Assembly (NCBI GenBank): GCA_051881395.1
Contig: JBJEPU010000084.1
Coordinates: 1 to 52,622 of the forward strand
Length of the DNA: 52,622 bases
From: Fimenecus sp051881395
GTDB lineage: Bacteria; Bacillota; Clostridia; Oscillospirales; Acutalibacteraceae
Direction of reading: 5' to 3'
Positions 22,592 to 30,438 of this stretch are shown here, one piece after another. Made by a program: the position numbers and the translations under genes. Within the stretch, counting starts at the first letter, position 1; every line of letters starts with the position of its first letter. Under the pieces are notes generated by a model. The model was not told the origin of the DNA, ran no database searches, and was given only the letters and a program-made list of their open reading frames with translations.

Positions 22592-25537
22592 TTAAATTTC
22601 AATCCCCAATGTGAGAATTTCAAATGGCTTGTACGGGATTTCGGCGCTTTCGCCCTCAACATCTTCCAACATATTCAGGCGTTTCACCTTTTTCGGTAAG
22701 TGCAATGTGCCGCGGTGTCCGTCGCACTCCGTCAAGCGGACAACCACCATTTTGCCGTCTTCGGACAGTTTCATTGCCTGTAAGAATAGCCCGTCAAAGG
22801 TATTTTGACAAGAGACATCTGCTTTCACAATCGGAATATTGTATTCCAACGCGATTTGGTTGAGTTTTGCCGACACCGCGTCGCCGGCGTGCGGCAAAAT
22901 GAGATAGCAGAAACGGTGCACGCCCATATCACTGGTTGGGTCGGGGCGAATGGTTGCGCGCAAAAGGCTTAAAGACATTGTGTTTTCGTCAAAGCCGACG
23001 CCGTATTTGCAGTCATTGATGAGCGCCACGCCGCCGTCGATTTCCGCAAGGTCACACCATTTGTGGTGGCAGACCTCAAAGCGCGCCTGTTGCCAAGTGG
23101 TATTTTTATGCGTTTCGCGCTTGATAAAGCCCGCGCCGAGGTCACAAACCGCCTCCCGCGTTAAGACATTACACGAAAACTCGGCTTTGGCAAGGCGGTG
23201 CTTTTCGCGCCAATCCACCAAATTTTCGACTTCAATCCCGCGCGCCTGACGGAACAAGCGAATATACCGTTTCCAAGTGCTTTGCCCGACTTTGACGGTA
23301 CATTCCAACACGGCAACCTCGTCATTTTTCTCGGTCAAATGCAACGGTTCCGACACGGTCGGCAACACGGGCTTATCCTTGTAATTCGGGAGAATATCCC
23401 ATGCATCGTAAACACCGGGCTTGTCCTCGTAGAATTTCAATTTGTTGAAATCCCCGTTCGCCCATTCACGGGAAAGCGTTTTGTCGTACAGCGACACAAT
23501 ACTGCCGTCGGGTGCAAAACGGATTTTGTAATACGGGGTTTCCGCCGTCTCACCGTCCGCAAAGCACCATTCGCCCGCCGTGCCGACGCTTCGTTTGATT
23601 TCGCCGTTTTGCAAAGCCGGCAAATTCGGGAGGCACCAAAAGCCTGTTTTGCCGCACCGCGTGCTGTCGCCGTTTTTGTTTTCAACGAACGTTAAACTTG
23701 TCCGCGGGAAATTCAAGGAATTAAAATACTGCGTCCCGTTGCCGATAATTTCGTCAAGCGCCTTGTCAACCGCTTCGTAATCCGCCACGGCATCACGGTA
23801 GACAGGCGATATATGACTACCCGGCAAAATATCGTGGAACTGATTGATTAAAAGTTTTTTCCAGCATTCGCGCAAGGTTTCCTGCGGATAAGGTTTGCCG
23901 GAAAGTGCGCGCAGGGTGGAAATGATTTCCGCTTCGCGCAGTTTATATTCCAACTTGCGATTTTGCTTTTTCAGTTTCGCTTTTGTGGTAAAGGTACCGC
24001 GGTGCATTTCTAAGTACAATTCCCCGTCCCACTTTTGGAGATTCGGATTGTCTTTCAAATTCTTCTCTAAAAAGGTTTCGGCGCTTGTGTGCTCGGTTTT
24101 TGGCATAACGGACAGTTTTTGGAAACGGTGCATGAGTTCAATCATTTCCTCAGTGCACCCACTGCCGCCGTCACCATAGCCGAACATCGACAGCGTTTGC
24201 CCGCCTGTGTTTTTATCCTGATAGGCTTCCCAGTTCTCTTGAATTTGGGAAGGCGTATTCCAAGTGATAAAGTGCGTGGGCGGCACACAGGCATAGACCT
24301 CACTGCCGTCTATTCCTTTCCAGATAAAGTTGTTGTGCGGGAAACGGTTGGTATCGTTCCAAGTAGACATTTTATTGGACACGAAATACTCTACCCCGCT
24401 TTTTTTGAGGATTTGCGGCAGTATCCAACTGTTGCCGAACACATCGGGCAACCAGCAGTTTTGCACGGTTTTGCCGAATTTTTCGCGGTAATACCTTTGC
24501 CCGTACAAACATTGGCGAATGAGACTTTCCGCCACGGGAATATTGCAGTCGGGCTCTACATACATCGCGCCGACGGGCTCAAACAGCCCTGCGGCGATTT
24601 TTTCTTGTAACTCCGCAAACACTTCGGGATAATATTTTTCTAAGGTTTCATAGGTATAGGCTTGGGTGTGGGTGTATTTAAAATCGGGGTAACGGTCCAT
24701 TAAGCGCAACTGAATAAGCACCGTGCGCAAGTTTTTCTGCACGGCGTGAATGCGCCGCCAATAGTAAGCAATATCCAAATGCGAATGGGCAATCAGTGCC
24801 ACATCGCCGTTGCCTTTGTAATCGTCATTTTGATAGATGACTTCTTCCACATAGCGCTTCGCGTCCGGAAGCCCCGGGAGTGTATCGTCCTCGAAATCAA
24901 TCAAATTCAAGGCGTTGTTCAGTTCGCGGTTTAAAAACGCGCGGTAGTCCTCATTGAACAAATCACTGCCTGCAATGTCTAACAGCAGTTCCAAATCATA
25001 GACCAAATCCAACACATCATGATTGACCGTGGTAAGATACGCGCCCTCGAAAATCTGGCGGCAACCGCGCACGGACAGCGATTCGGGATTGCGCTCGTCG
25101 TCGGGTTTGGAACGGTTATAGCCCTGCATTTCAAAATGCAGTTTTTCACAGTTCGGCTCTATATAGGGCGACAGTAAAATGCGGTCGCGGTTTGGGTCAA
25201 CGCCGCCGACATATGTGCCGTTGACCTTGACAATAATTTCCGCCGCCGTTTTTAAAGTGAACCACAGTTCCTCTCCGCGGAAATCATCGGGAATCACAAT
25301 ATCCCCGCGGATAAACGCCGTGCCGTCGGGGGTAAAATACATATCCCCCTTTCTGAGCGGTCGGTAATCGTCGGAATAGTATTCGTATTCCATTTCGGCA
25401 ACCTGCCGCGCGTCGCGGATTTGCAAGGTTTTGATTTCATATTTCTTTGCATAAATATGCCGTTTGAGCCAGCCGAAACGCAACGCCGTCCATTCTTCGG
25501 GGCGCATACTGCGGCGGGTAACTTTGATATGTGCCAT
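22592..25537 (-). CDS. Alpha-mannosidase, family GH38
   Basis: A 981-aa alpha-mannosidase of the GH38 family, which trims alpha-linked mannose from N-glycans and manno-oligosaccharides. The catalytic zinc motif is HSHLD (His251, His253, Asp255), and the expected nucleophile is Asp365 in CWLPDVFGNS. Further family segments are YKLREAEIIST-like helices and NQFHDILPGSHI (zinc-binding His). The C-terminal half is the beta-rich GH38 domain. There is no signal peptide, so degradation would be cytosolic. AAGGAG lies 7 nt before the ATG. It is the last gene of an operon with a NifU-like gene (11-nt gap) and a phosphohexomutase, which fits conversion of the released sugars. Confidence 0.93.
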   Translation of the reverse strand: MAHIKVTRRSMRPEEWTALRFGWLKRHIYAKKYEIKTLQIRDARQVAEMEYEYYSDDYRPLRKGDMYFTPDGTAFIRGDIVIPDDFRGEELWFTLKTAAEIIVKVNGTYVGGVDPNRDRILLSPYIEPNCEKLHFEMQGYNRSKPDDERNPESLSVRGCRQIFEGAYLTTVNHDVLDLVYDLELLLDIAGSDLFNEDYRAFLNRELNNALNLIDFEDDTLPGLPDAKRYVEEVIYQNDDYKGNGDVALIAHSHLDIAYYWRRIHAVQKNLRTVLIQLRLMDRYPDFKYTHTQAYTYETLEKYYPEVFAELQEKIAAGLFEPVGAMYVEPDCNIPVAESLIRQCLYGQRYYREKFGKTVQNCWLPDVFGNSWILPQILKKSGVEYFVSNKMSTWNDTNRFPHNNFIWKGIDGSEVYACVPPTHFITWNTPSQIQENWEAYQDKNTGGQTLSMFGYGDGGSGCTEEMIELMHRFQKLSVMPKTEHTSAETFLEKNLKDNPNLQKWDGELYLEMHRGTFTTKAKLKKQNRKLEYKLREAEIISTLRALSGKPYPQETLRECWKKLLINQFHDILPGSHISPVYRDAVADYEAVDKALDEIIGNGTQYFNSLNFPRTSLTFVENKNGDSTRCGKTGFWCLPNLPALQNGEIKRSVGTAGEWCFADGETAETPYYKIRFAPDGSIVSLYDKTLSREWANGDFNKLKFYEDKPGVYDAWDILPNYKDKPVLPTVSEPLHLTEKNDEVAVLECTVKVGQSTWKRYIRLFRQARGIEVENLVDWREKHRLAKAEFSCNVLTREAVCDLGAGFIKRETHKNTTWQQARFEVCHHKWCDLAEIDGGVALINDCKYGVGFDENTMSLSLLRATIRPDPTSDMGVHRFCYLILPHAGDAVSAKLNQIALEYNIPIVKADVSCQNTFDGLFLQAMKLSEDGKMVVVRLTECDGHRGTLHLPKKVKRLNMLEDVEGESAEIPYKPFEILTLGIEI

Positions 25538-25548
25538 CGTTTAACTCC

Positions 25549-25782
25549 TTATATATCCCAAAAGAACGGTTTTTTCCGCACGGCGTTTACCGTGACGCAC
25601 TTGCCCAAATCGGTTTTGATTTCCTGTTCAATCCAATGCACACAGCGGTCTAATATTAAGCATTTGGAGCATTCACCCTGAAACACAAGCGTCCGCGTAT
25701 CGTCGCGAAGCTCTGCAAAGCGCACTTCGCCGCCGTCGCCCTGAATTTTCGGTCGAATGACAGATGCAATGTACTCTTCCAT
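25549..25782 (-). CDS. NifU-like C-terminal domain protein
   Basis: A 77-aa protein made only of the NifU C-terminal (Nfu) domain, a scaffold or carrier that delivers iron-sulfur clusters. It shows IRPKIQGDGGEVRF and the cluster-binding CxxC motif in GECSKCLILDRCV, with an extra Cys. Its ribosome binding site is AGGAG. It sits 4 nt downstream of the phosphohexomutase gene and 11 nt upstream of the alpha-mannosidase gene, an odd place for an Fe-S carrier. No Fe-S client is in this operon, so it may simply ride along. Confidence 0.85.
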   Translation of the reverse strand: MEEYIASVIRPKIQGDGGEVRFAELRDDTRTLVFQGECSKCLILDRCVHWIEQEIKTDLGKCVTVNAVRKKPFFWDI

Positions 25783-25786
25783 CGGT

Positions 25787-27427
25787 TTATTCTCCTATCG
25801 TATCGTGTATATAACTGCGAAGGGATTGCAAAGTCGCGTTTGCTGTTTCTTCGTTTTCGCCGCAGACAGAATAATATATTTTCAGTTTCGGCTCCGTTCC
25901 CGACGGGCGCACAGCGAGCCAACTGCCGTTTTCAAAAATGAATTTTAATACATTTTCTTTTGGCAAATCACCAATACCCAGCGAATAATCTATCACGCGC
26001 TCCACACCGTCAAAGGCGGTTTCTCCTGCCGTGCGGAATGCGGACATAATCGCGCGGATTCTCTCTGCGCCGTCTTTGCCTTTGAGTGTAAACGAATCCA
26101 ATGCGTCCAAATAAAAGCCGTACTGTGCGTACAAGTCGTGTAAGGCGTCCACCAAGGTTTTTCCGTTCCGCTTGTGGTACGCCGCCGCTTCGCAGATCAG
26201 CATGGAGGCAACAACGGCGTCCTTGTCGCGCGCGTGCGTGCCGACCAAATACCCGTAGCTTTCTTCATAGCCCATCACAAATTCGTTCGTTCCGCTTTGT
26301 GCATAGCGGTTGATGCGGTCGCCGATATATTTAAATCCCGTCAGCGTTTCGACCACCTGTAAGCCGTAATGCCGCGCAATATTCGCGCCCAAATCGTTGG
26401 TCACAATGGTTTTGACGAGGGTGGATTTTTCCGTTAAAGTATCTTTTTTGAAGCGCAGAACAAAATCCGCAAGTAAGGCGCCGACCTGATTGCCTGTCAT
26501 TAACACATAGGCGCCGTTGTGACGAACGGCAATGCCCACGCGGTCGCAATCGGGGTCTGTGCCGAGGACCAAATCCGCGTTTTCACGCTCTGCTTGTGCA
26601 ATACCGAGCGTCAACGCATCTTTTTCCTCGGGATTGGGCGAACGAACGGTGGAGAAATCACCGTCGGGCAATTCCTGTTCGGGCACAACCGAAACAGCAT
26701 ACTGCCCGAGAATACGGCGCACAGGGACATTGCCTGTTCCGTGTAAAGGGGTATAAACCACTTTCAAGCCGTTGGTTTCGGTATACAGTTCCTGCTGTTT
26801 TACCGCCGCCAAAAAGGCGTCGAGCACCTCGTCGCCGACGAACTGTATCAATCCGCTGGCACACGCAACTTCATAGTCGAGGTGCGGCACGGCGCGTAAA
26901 TCCGTAATCTCATTTACATAGGCTATGACTTTATCGGCGTATTCGGGCACAAGCTGGCAACCGTTTCGGTCATACACCTTATAGCCGTTATACTCTTTCG
27001 GGTTGTGGCTGGCGGTGATGACCACCCCTGCCGTGCAGTTCAAATACTTCACGGCAAAGGACAAAACAGGTGTGGGCATAATCTGCTGGAATAGATAAAC
27101 GGTAATCCCTTTTGCCGCGAACACCTGTGCCGCGCTTTTTGCGAATTCGGCGGAGAGATTTCGTGAATCAAAGGCAATGACAACGCGTTTCTCGCCTTCA
27201 AATTCCGTCAACAGATATTTAGCAAGCCCCAAAGTCGCTTTGCCGACGGTATATTTATTCATACGGTTCGGCCCTGCGCCCATAATCCCGCGCAAACCGC
27301 CCGTGCCAAACTGTAAATCTTTATAAAAACGGTCTTCCAATTCTTTTTCATCGGTGATTTTCAACAGCTCCTGCTTGGTTTCATCGTCAAACAAAAGCCA
27401 CTCGTTATATCGTTCGGTATAAAGCAT
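25787..27427 (-). CDS. pgcA: Phospho-sugar mutase (alpha-phosphoglucomutase type)
   Basis: A 546-aa alpha-D-phosphohexomutase interconverting hexose 1- and 6-phosphates. The active-site serine is in TASHNPKEYNG, the magnesium loop is GTDPDCDRVGI, the sugar-binding loop is GYEESYG and the phosphate-binding loop is RPSGTEPK. The motif set is complete. Length and sequence fit the PgcA/phosphoglucomutase-phosphomannomutase group, so either glucose or mannose phosphate could be the main substrate. It heads the operon with the NifU-like gene and the GH38 alpha-mannosidase, which makes a mannose-phosphate role plausible. Confidence 0.92.
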   Translation of the reverse strand: MLYTERYNEWLLFDDETKQELLKITDEKELEDRFYKDLQFGTGGLRGIMGAGPNRMNKYTVGKATLGLAKYLLTEFEGEKRVVIAFDSRNLSAEFAKSAAQVFAAKGITVYLFQQIMPTPVLSFAVKYLNCTAGVVITASHNPKEYNGYKVYDRNGCQLVPEYADKVIAYVNEITDLRAVPHLDYEVACASGLIQFVGDEVLDAFLAAVKQQELYTETNGLKVVYTPLHGTGNVPVRRILGQYAVSVVPEQELPDGDFSTVRSPNPEEKDALTLGIAQAERENADLVLGTDPDCDRVGIAVRHNGAYVLMTGNQVGALLADFVLRFKKDTLTEKSTLVKTIVTNDLGANIARHYGLQVVETLTGFKYIGDRINRYAQSGTNEFVMGYEESYGYLVGTHARDKDAVVASMLICEAAAYHKRNGKTLVDALHDLYAQYGFYLDALDSFTLKGKDGAERIRAIMSAFRTAGETAFDGVERVIDYSLGIGDLPKENVLKFIFENGSWLAVRPSGTEPKLKIYYSVCGENEETANATLQSLRSYIHDTIGE

Positions 27428-27454
27428 TTGAACACCTCACTTAAATTTGCACTT

Positions 27455-27483
27455 ATTTTACTGCAAAAGCACATCAAAATCAA
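27455..27483 (-). promoter_or_regulatory. Sigma-A promoter of the pgcA-nifU-GH38 operon
   Basis: On the minus strand TTGATT, 17 nt, TAAAAT, about 28 nt before the pgcA start. Confidence 0.6.
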
Positions 27484-27526
27484 CAAAAAAACAGAAATAA
27501 ATTTGGTATGCAATTCCGCTTTTTTA

Positions 27527-27535
27527 TGCTATACT
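27527..27535 (+). promoter_or_regulatory. Extended -10 promoter of the GH36 gene
   Basis: TGCTATACT fits an extended -10 element (TGnTATAAT-like). No good -35 lies at 16-18 nt. It is divergent from the pgcA promoter, so both sugar units share one control region of about 150 bp. Confidence 0.5.
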
Positions 27536-27575
27536 GTTTTTACTATCCGGTTTCGGAGAAATCTTGGAGGAAATT

Positions 27576-29228
27576 ATGGAAAAATTTAAATTGCAGTTGG
27601 AATACAAGGTCGGCAAAACCGTGTATTCGACCAATTTGTTTGAAACCGAGCATTTCAAAATCGAGTATCAAGCATTCTGCGACCATCTCGTTTTAAATCT
27701 GCATGCCGCTATGCCGCTGACTGTTCAGCGCCTTGCGGTAACCGTGCCCTATACATTTTCACAGAATGACCGTGTGTTTTTAAACGGGTATCAGTCCTGG
27801 ACAGACTGCCGCGAATACTTTATTGACGACAAGCCGCCGTGCCTTGCGCCGTATGTCAAGCCGTATGTGATGGCAACCTCGATGTGTGCGGCAGGTGACT
27901 ACACCTTTGTGGAATACGATAAACGCCAAGGGCATTTTCACGGCTTTTCTTACGGCTATGTACGGCGGGCGGAAACCTATGACCTGTTTGCTTCGCTAAA
28001 CGAGCGCACGGGCTATACGATTTTCCGGTTTAACTGCCCCGACAACACCGTCACGGTAGAAAAGGATTTAGAGGGCGTTACATTTACAGGCGATTATGAA
28101 GTGCTGAATTTTGTGCATTTGAACGGCACAGAGGACGCCGTGTTTGACAAATGGTTTAAACTGCTGGGTATTCCGAAAGCGACCGCGCCCGTCAAAAACG
28201 GTTACACAACTTGGTACAACTATTACCCCAATATCAATGAAACCATTGTGAATAATGATTTGGACGCGCTCTCGAAGGTCGACGCGGAAATTGACATTTT
28301 CCAAATTGATGACGGGTATCAAACCAATGTCGGCGACTGGCTGTCGGTCGATGTAAAAAAATTTCCCTGCGGGATGAAAGTGATTGCCGATAAAATCCAT
28401 AAAAAAGGCATGCAGGCAGGGCTATGGCTCGCGCCGTTTGCCGCGCAATATGTGTCAGAGATCGCAAAGGCACATCCCGATTGGATTATTCGCCACAAAA
28501 GCGGTAAACCGGTGCGTTGCGGAATGAATTGGGGTGGATTTTACGCGCTGGATATTGAAATTCCCGAAGTGCGCGAGCATATCCGTCATTTCTTTGACAT
28601 TGTGTTAAACGATTGGGGCTATGACCTTGTTAAGCTCGATTTTCTCTATGCCGCCGCGATTATCCCGAACCACGGAAAAACCCGCGGGCAGTTAATGTGC
28701 GAGGCCATGGACTTTTTACGCGAGTGCGTCGGCGAAAAGCAAATTCTTGGCTGCGGTGTACCGATGATGCCTGCCTTCGGCAAAGTGGACTACTGCCGCA
28801 TCGGCGCGGATATGGGGCTTTCGTGGCATCGAAGAAATAAGAGCCACCGCGAAGATGTTTCCACCATTCACGCGCTTGGGAATTCCGTTTTCCGCCGTCA
28901 GTTGGACGGCAGAGCCTTCCGCAACGACCCCGATGTCTTTTTACTGCGTGAAAACAATATGCATTGTAATTTTGAACAGCGGAAAATCATTGCAACGGTC
29001 AATAAGCTGTTCGGCAGTGTGCTGTTTACTTCGGACAATGTCAGCGATTACAACCAACTGCAAATGCAGGCGCTGTTAAAAGCATTCCGTAAAGATGATA
29101 TTGAAATTTTACGCGCGGAATTTTCCGCAGAACAGCGAAACACCTTGGAAATTGAGTACACCGAAAACGGCGAAAAGAAGTTTTTCCGTTTTGATTTGCA
29201 AAACGGAAAAGCGCTGTCGGAGATGTAA
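27576..29228 (+). CDS. Alpha-galactosidase, family GH36
   Basis: A 550-aa GH36/clan GH-D glycosidase, predicted to release terminal alpha-galactose from oligosaccharides. The (beta/alpha)8 barrel is clear: TTWYNYYPNINE, IFQIDDGYQTNVGDW, AGLWLAPFAA, DLVKLDFLYA with nucleophile Asp355, and CRIGADMGLSW with acid/base Asp412. It is shorter than the ~730-aa soluble GH36 enzymes but has both catalytic Asp residues. There is no signal peptide, hence cytosolic. The start is the ATG at 27576 with TTGGAGG upstream, which rules out the in-frame TTG twelve bases earlier. It is divergent from the GH38 operon. Other alpha-linked substrates (for example alpha-GalNAc) cannot be excluded. Confidence 0.88.
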   Translation: MEKFKLQLEYKVGKTVYSTNLFETEHFKIEYQAFCDHLVLNLHAAMPLTVQRLAVTVPYTFSQNDRVFLNGYQSWTDCREYFIDDKPPCLAPYVKPYVMATSMCAAGDYTFVEYDKRQGHFHGFSYGYVRRAETYDLFASLNERTGYTIFRFNCPDNTVTVEKDLEGVTFTGDYEVLNFVHLNGTEDAVFDKWFKLLGIPKATAPVKNGYTTWYNYYPNINETIVNNDLDALSKVDAEIDIFQIDDGYQTNVGDWLSVDVKKFPCGMKVIADKIHKKGMQAGLWLAPFAAQYVSEIAKAHPDWIIRHKSGKPVRCGMNWGGFYALDIEIPEVREHIRHFFDIVLNDWGYDLVKLDFLYAAAIIPNHGKTRGQLMCEAMDFLRECVGEKQILGCGVPMMPAFGKVDYCRIGADMGLSWHRRNKSHREDVSTIHALGNSVFRRQLDGRAFRNDPDVFLLRENNMHCNFEQRKIIATVNKLFGSVLFTSDNVSDYNQLQMQALLKAFRKDDIEILRAEFSAEQRNTLEIEYTENGEKKFFRFDLQNGKALSEM

Positions 29229-29252
29229 CATATGCGCCGTAAAGGAATATAG

Positions 29253-29291
29253 AAAGCAACCCCCGTCAAAGTTTGACGAGGGTTGCTTTAT
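29253..29291. terminator. Terminator between GH36 and a small XRE gene
   Basis: A 17-bp inverted repeat (AAAGCAACCCCCGTCAAA / TTTGACGAGGGTTGCTTT in outline, one bulged base). It slightly overlaps the 3' end of the convergent XRE gene. Confidence 0.8.
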
Positions 29292-29533
29292 GTATCTATA
29301 TGCTGAAATTGCTCTCTTGGGAGAACACCAAAAACCTGTTGAATTCTAAAAACAATACCAATTCCCAATCTTTCAGGCATAATACCCGATTCAATTTTAT
29401 TAAGACTGTTCACGCTGATTTGTAGCAGTTTCGCCATATCTTTTTTAGAAAGATTCTCTTTTTTTCGCAAATATTTGATATTGTTTTGAAAAATTGCAAA
29501 TTCCGTATCGTTCTCCGGTAAGCGTTCTATCAT
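29288..29533 (-). CDS. XRE-family small DNA-binding regulator
   Basis: An 81-aa protein that is mostly a helix-turn-helix of the Cro/CI (XRE) type. The HTH is in IKYLRKKENLSKKDMAKLL followed by ISVNSLNKIESG. There is no effector domain. GGAG lies 8 nt before the ATG. A near-consensus promoter directly upstream overlaps a long inverted repeat, so the protein probably represses itself and perhaps the divergent XRE gene. Base composition is AT-rich compared with the flanking glycosidase and germination genes, pointing to recent acquisition. No toxin or phage gene is next to it. Confidence 0.85.
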   Translation of the reverse strand: MIERLPENDTEFAIFQNNIKYLRKKENLSKKDMAKLLQISVNSLNKIESGIMPERLGIGIVFRIQQVFGVLPREQFQHIDT

Positions 29534-29563
29534 GGTTTTTTCTCCTTAATTTTGTTTTTGCTG

Positions 29564-29604
29564 ACCTTTAACACAATTATACGCGTTTTTTGTGTTAAAG
29601 TCAA
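29564..29604 (-). promoter_or_regulatory. Promoter with overlapping operator palindrome
   Basis: On the minus strand TTGACT (29599-29604), 17 nt, TATAAT (29576-29581) is a near-perfect sigma-A promoter. The inverted repeat CTTTAACACAA (29566-29576) / TTGTGTTAAAG (29590-29600) has 11-bp arms 13 nt apart that touch the -10 and -35 boxes. A regulator bound here would block polymerase. The likely binders are the two flanking XRE proteins (inference). Confidence 0.8.
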
Positions 29605-29622
29605 GAAAAACAAAAAGGCTGT

Positions 29623-29880
29623 ATGTATATGAAAATCTATGATTACAAAGGGAAAAAGAATTTAGCAGGGGTGCGTATTAAAGAAGCACGCCAAAAATGC
29701 AATTTATCACAGGCAGATTTAGCCGCACAAATGCAAGTATGCGGTATCACAATCGAGCGAGATAGCATCAGTCGAATAGAAATCGGCACACGGTTTATCC
29801 CCGATTATGAATTACCGTTTTTTGCGAAAACACTTAAAGTTTCAGTCGAGTGGTTACTTGGACTAACCAACGAAAACTAA
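29623..29880 (+). CDS. XRE-family small DNA-binding regulator
   Basis: An 85-aa Cro/CI-type helix-turn-helix protein. The HTH segment is IKEARQKCNLSQADLAAQM with recognition helix ITIERDSISRIEIG, and the C-terminal helix AKTLKVSVEWLLGL is typical of SinR/HipB-like small regulators. Two ATGs at 29623 and 29629 are possible after AAAAAGG. It is divergent from the other XRE gene and shares its operator region. It is AT-rich like its partner. No HipA-like, toxin or integrase gene follows; downstream are hairpin repeats only. Confidence 0.88.
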   Translation: MYMKIYDYKGKKNLAGVRIKEARQKCNLSQADLAAQMQVCGITIERDSISRIEIGTRFIPDYELPFFAKTLKVSVEWLLGLTNEN

Positions 29881-29881
29881 G

Positions 29882-30005
29882 GGAACAATCGTTCTAAAAA
29901 GTGCAACTGAATTTACGGCGGGAGCAAGCCCCCGCCCTACGCATAAAGTTTTATTTTACGGAACGGTCAAGACCGTTCCCTACACGCAGGCGGCATCAAC
30001 GCCCT
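29882..30005. repeat. Cluster of short hairpin repeats ending in CCCTAC
   Basis: Three different hairpins share flanks of the form TTTACGG...CCCTAC: GGCGGG/CCCGCC (29917-29936), GGAACGGTC/GACCGTTCC with loop AA (29960-29979), and GGCG/CGCC (29989-30004). A fourth, GGAAC/GTTC, is at 29882-29894. There is no coding sequence. They look like intergenic palindromic repeats (REP-like), placed between the XRE gene and its terminator. Confidence 0.7.
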
Positions 30006-30030
30006 ACCGTTTCATACCGTTGCACAGTTC

Positions 30031-30078
30031 ATAACAAACCGCGAACAGATTTTCTGCTCGCGGTTTGTTATATTTTTA
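30031..30078. terminator. Terminator-like hairpin downstream of the XRE gene
   Basis: A 14-bp inverted repeat ATAACAAACCGCGA / TCGCGGTTTGTTAT with an inner CAGA/TCTG stem, followed on the plus side by ATTTTTAG. Confidence 0.75.
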
Positions 30079-30084
30079 GAAAAT

Positions 30085-30399
30085 TCAAATATCAGAGAAG
30101 TTCCACCGATATTTTTGCAAATCCACAACACCGTCGTCACTGACTTCCACGCCCTCTTGACGCAGACGGCGGATTTGCTCATTTTCCCCACCGAACACAA
30201 AAGCGCTTGACACCCTGCCCTCGCGGTTCACCACGCGGTGGCATTTGATGGTTTCGGGGTCGGGATTTTGGTGCAGGGCATACCCGACCACACGCGCAAG
30301 ACGCGGGTTTCCCGCCAAAAACGCCACATCCCCGTAGGTGGCGACACAGCCTTTCGGAATTTTGCGTACAATTTCATAGATTTTTTCAAAGGTATTCAT
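30085..30399 (-). CDS. MGMT-family (O6-alkylguanine methyltransferase-like) protein
   Basis: A 104-aa protein corresponding to the DNA-binding C-terminal domain of O6-methylguanine-DNA methyltransferases. It shows FEKIYEIVRKIPKGCVATYGDVA, RLARVVGYALHQNPDP and the active-site segment IKCHRVVNREG. The alkyl-accepting Cys and the following His-Arg are kept, so this is not a Trp-type ATL protein, but the invariant Pro of PCHR is Lys. It lacks the N-terminal domain, as do other small MGMT-family proteins of Clostridia. It may repair or only sense alkylated guanine. It follows gerC at 39 nt on the same strand and may be its last co-transcribed gene. Confidence 0.87.
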   Translation of the reverse strand: MNTFEKIYEIVRKIPKGCVATYGDVAFLAGNPRLARVVGYALHQNPDPETIKCHRVVNREGRVSSAFVFGGENEQIRRLRQEGVEVSDDGVVDLQKYRWNFSDI

Positions 30400-30438
30400 T
30401 TGATCACCGCCTGTAATTTTACTGCAAAAGGAGAAAAA

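Noticed and set aside
29901..30143. Open frame of about 80 codons downstream of the XRE gene
   Set aside because: It runs through hairpin repeats and a terminator, and has no ribosome binding site.
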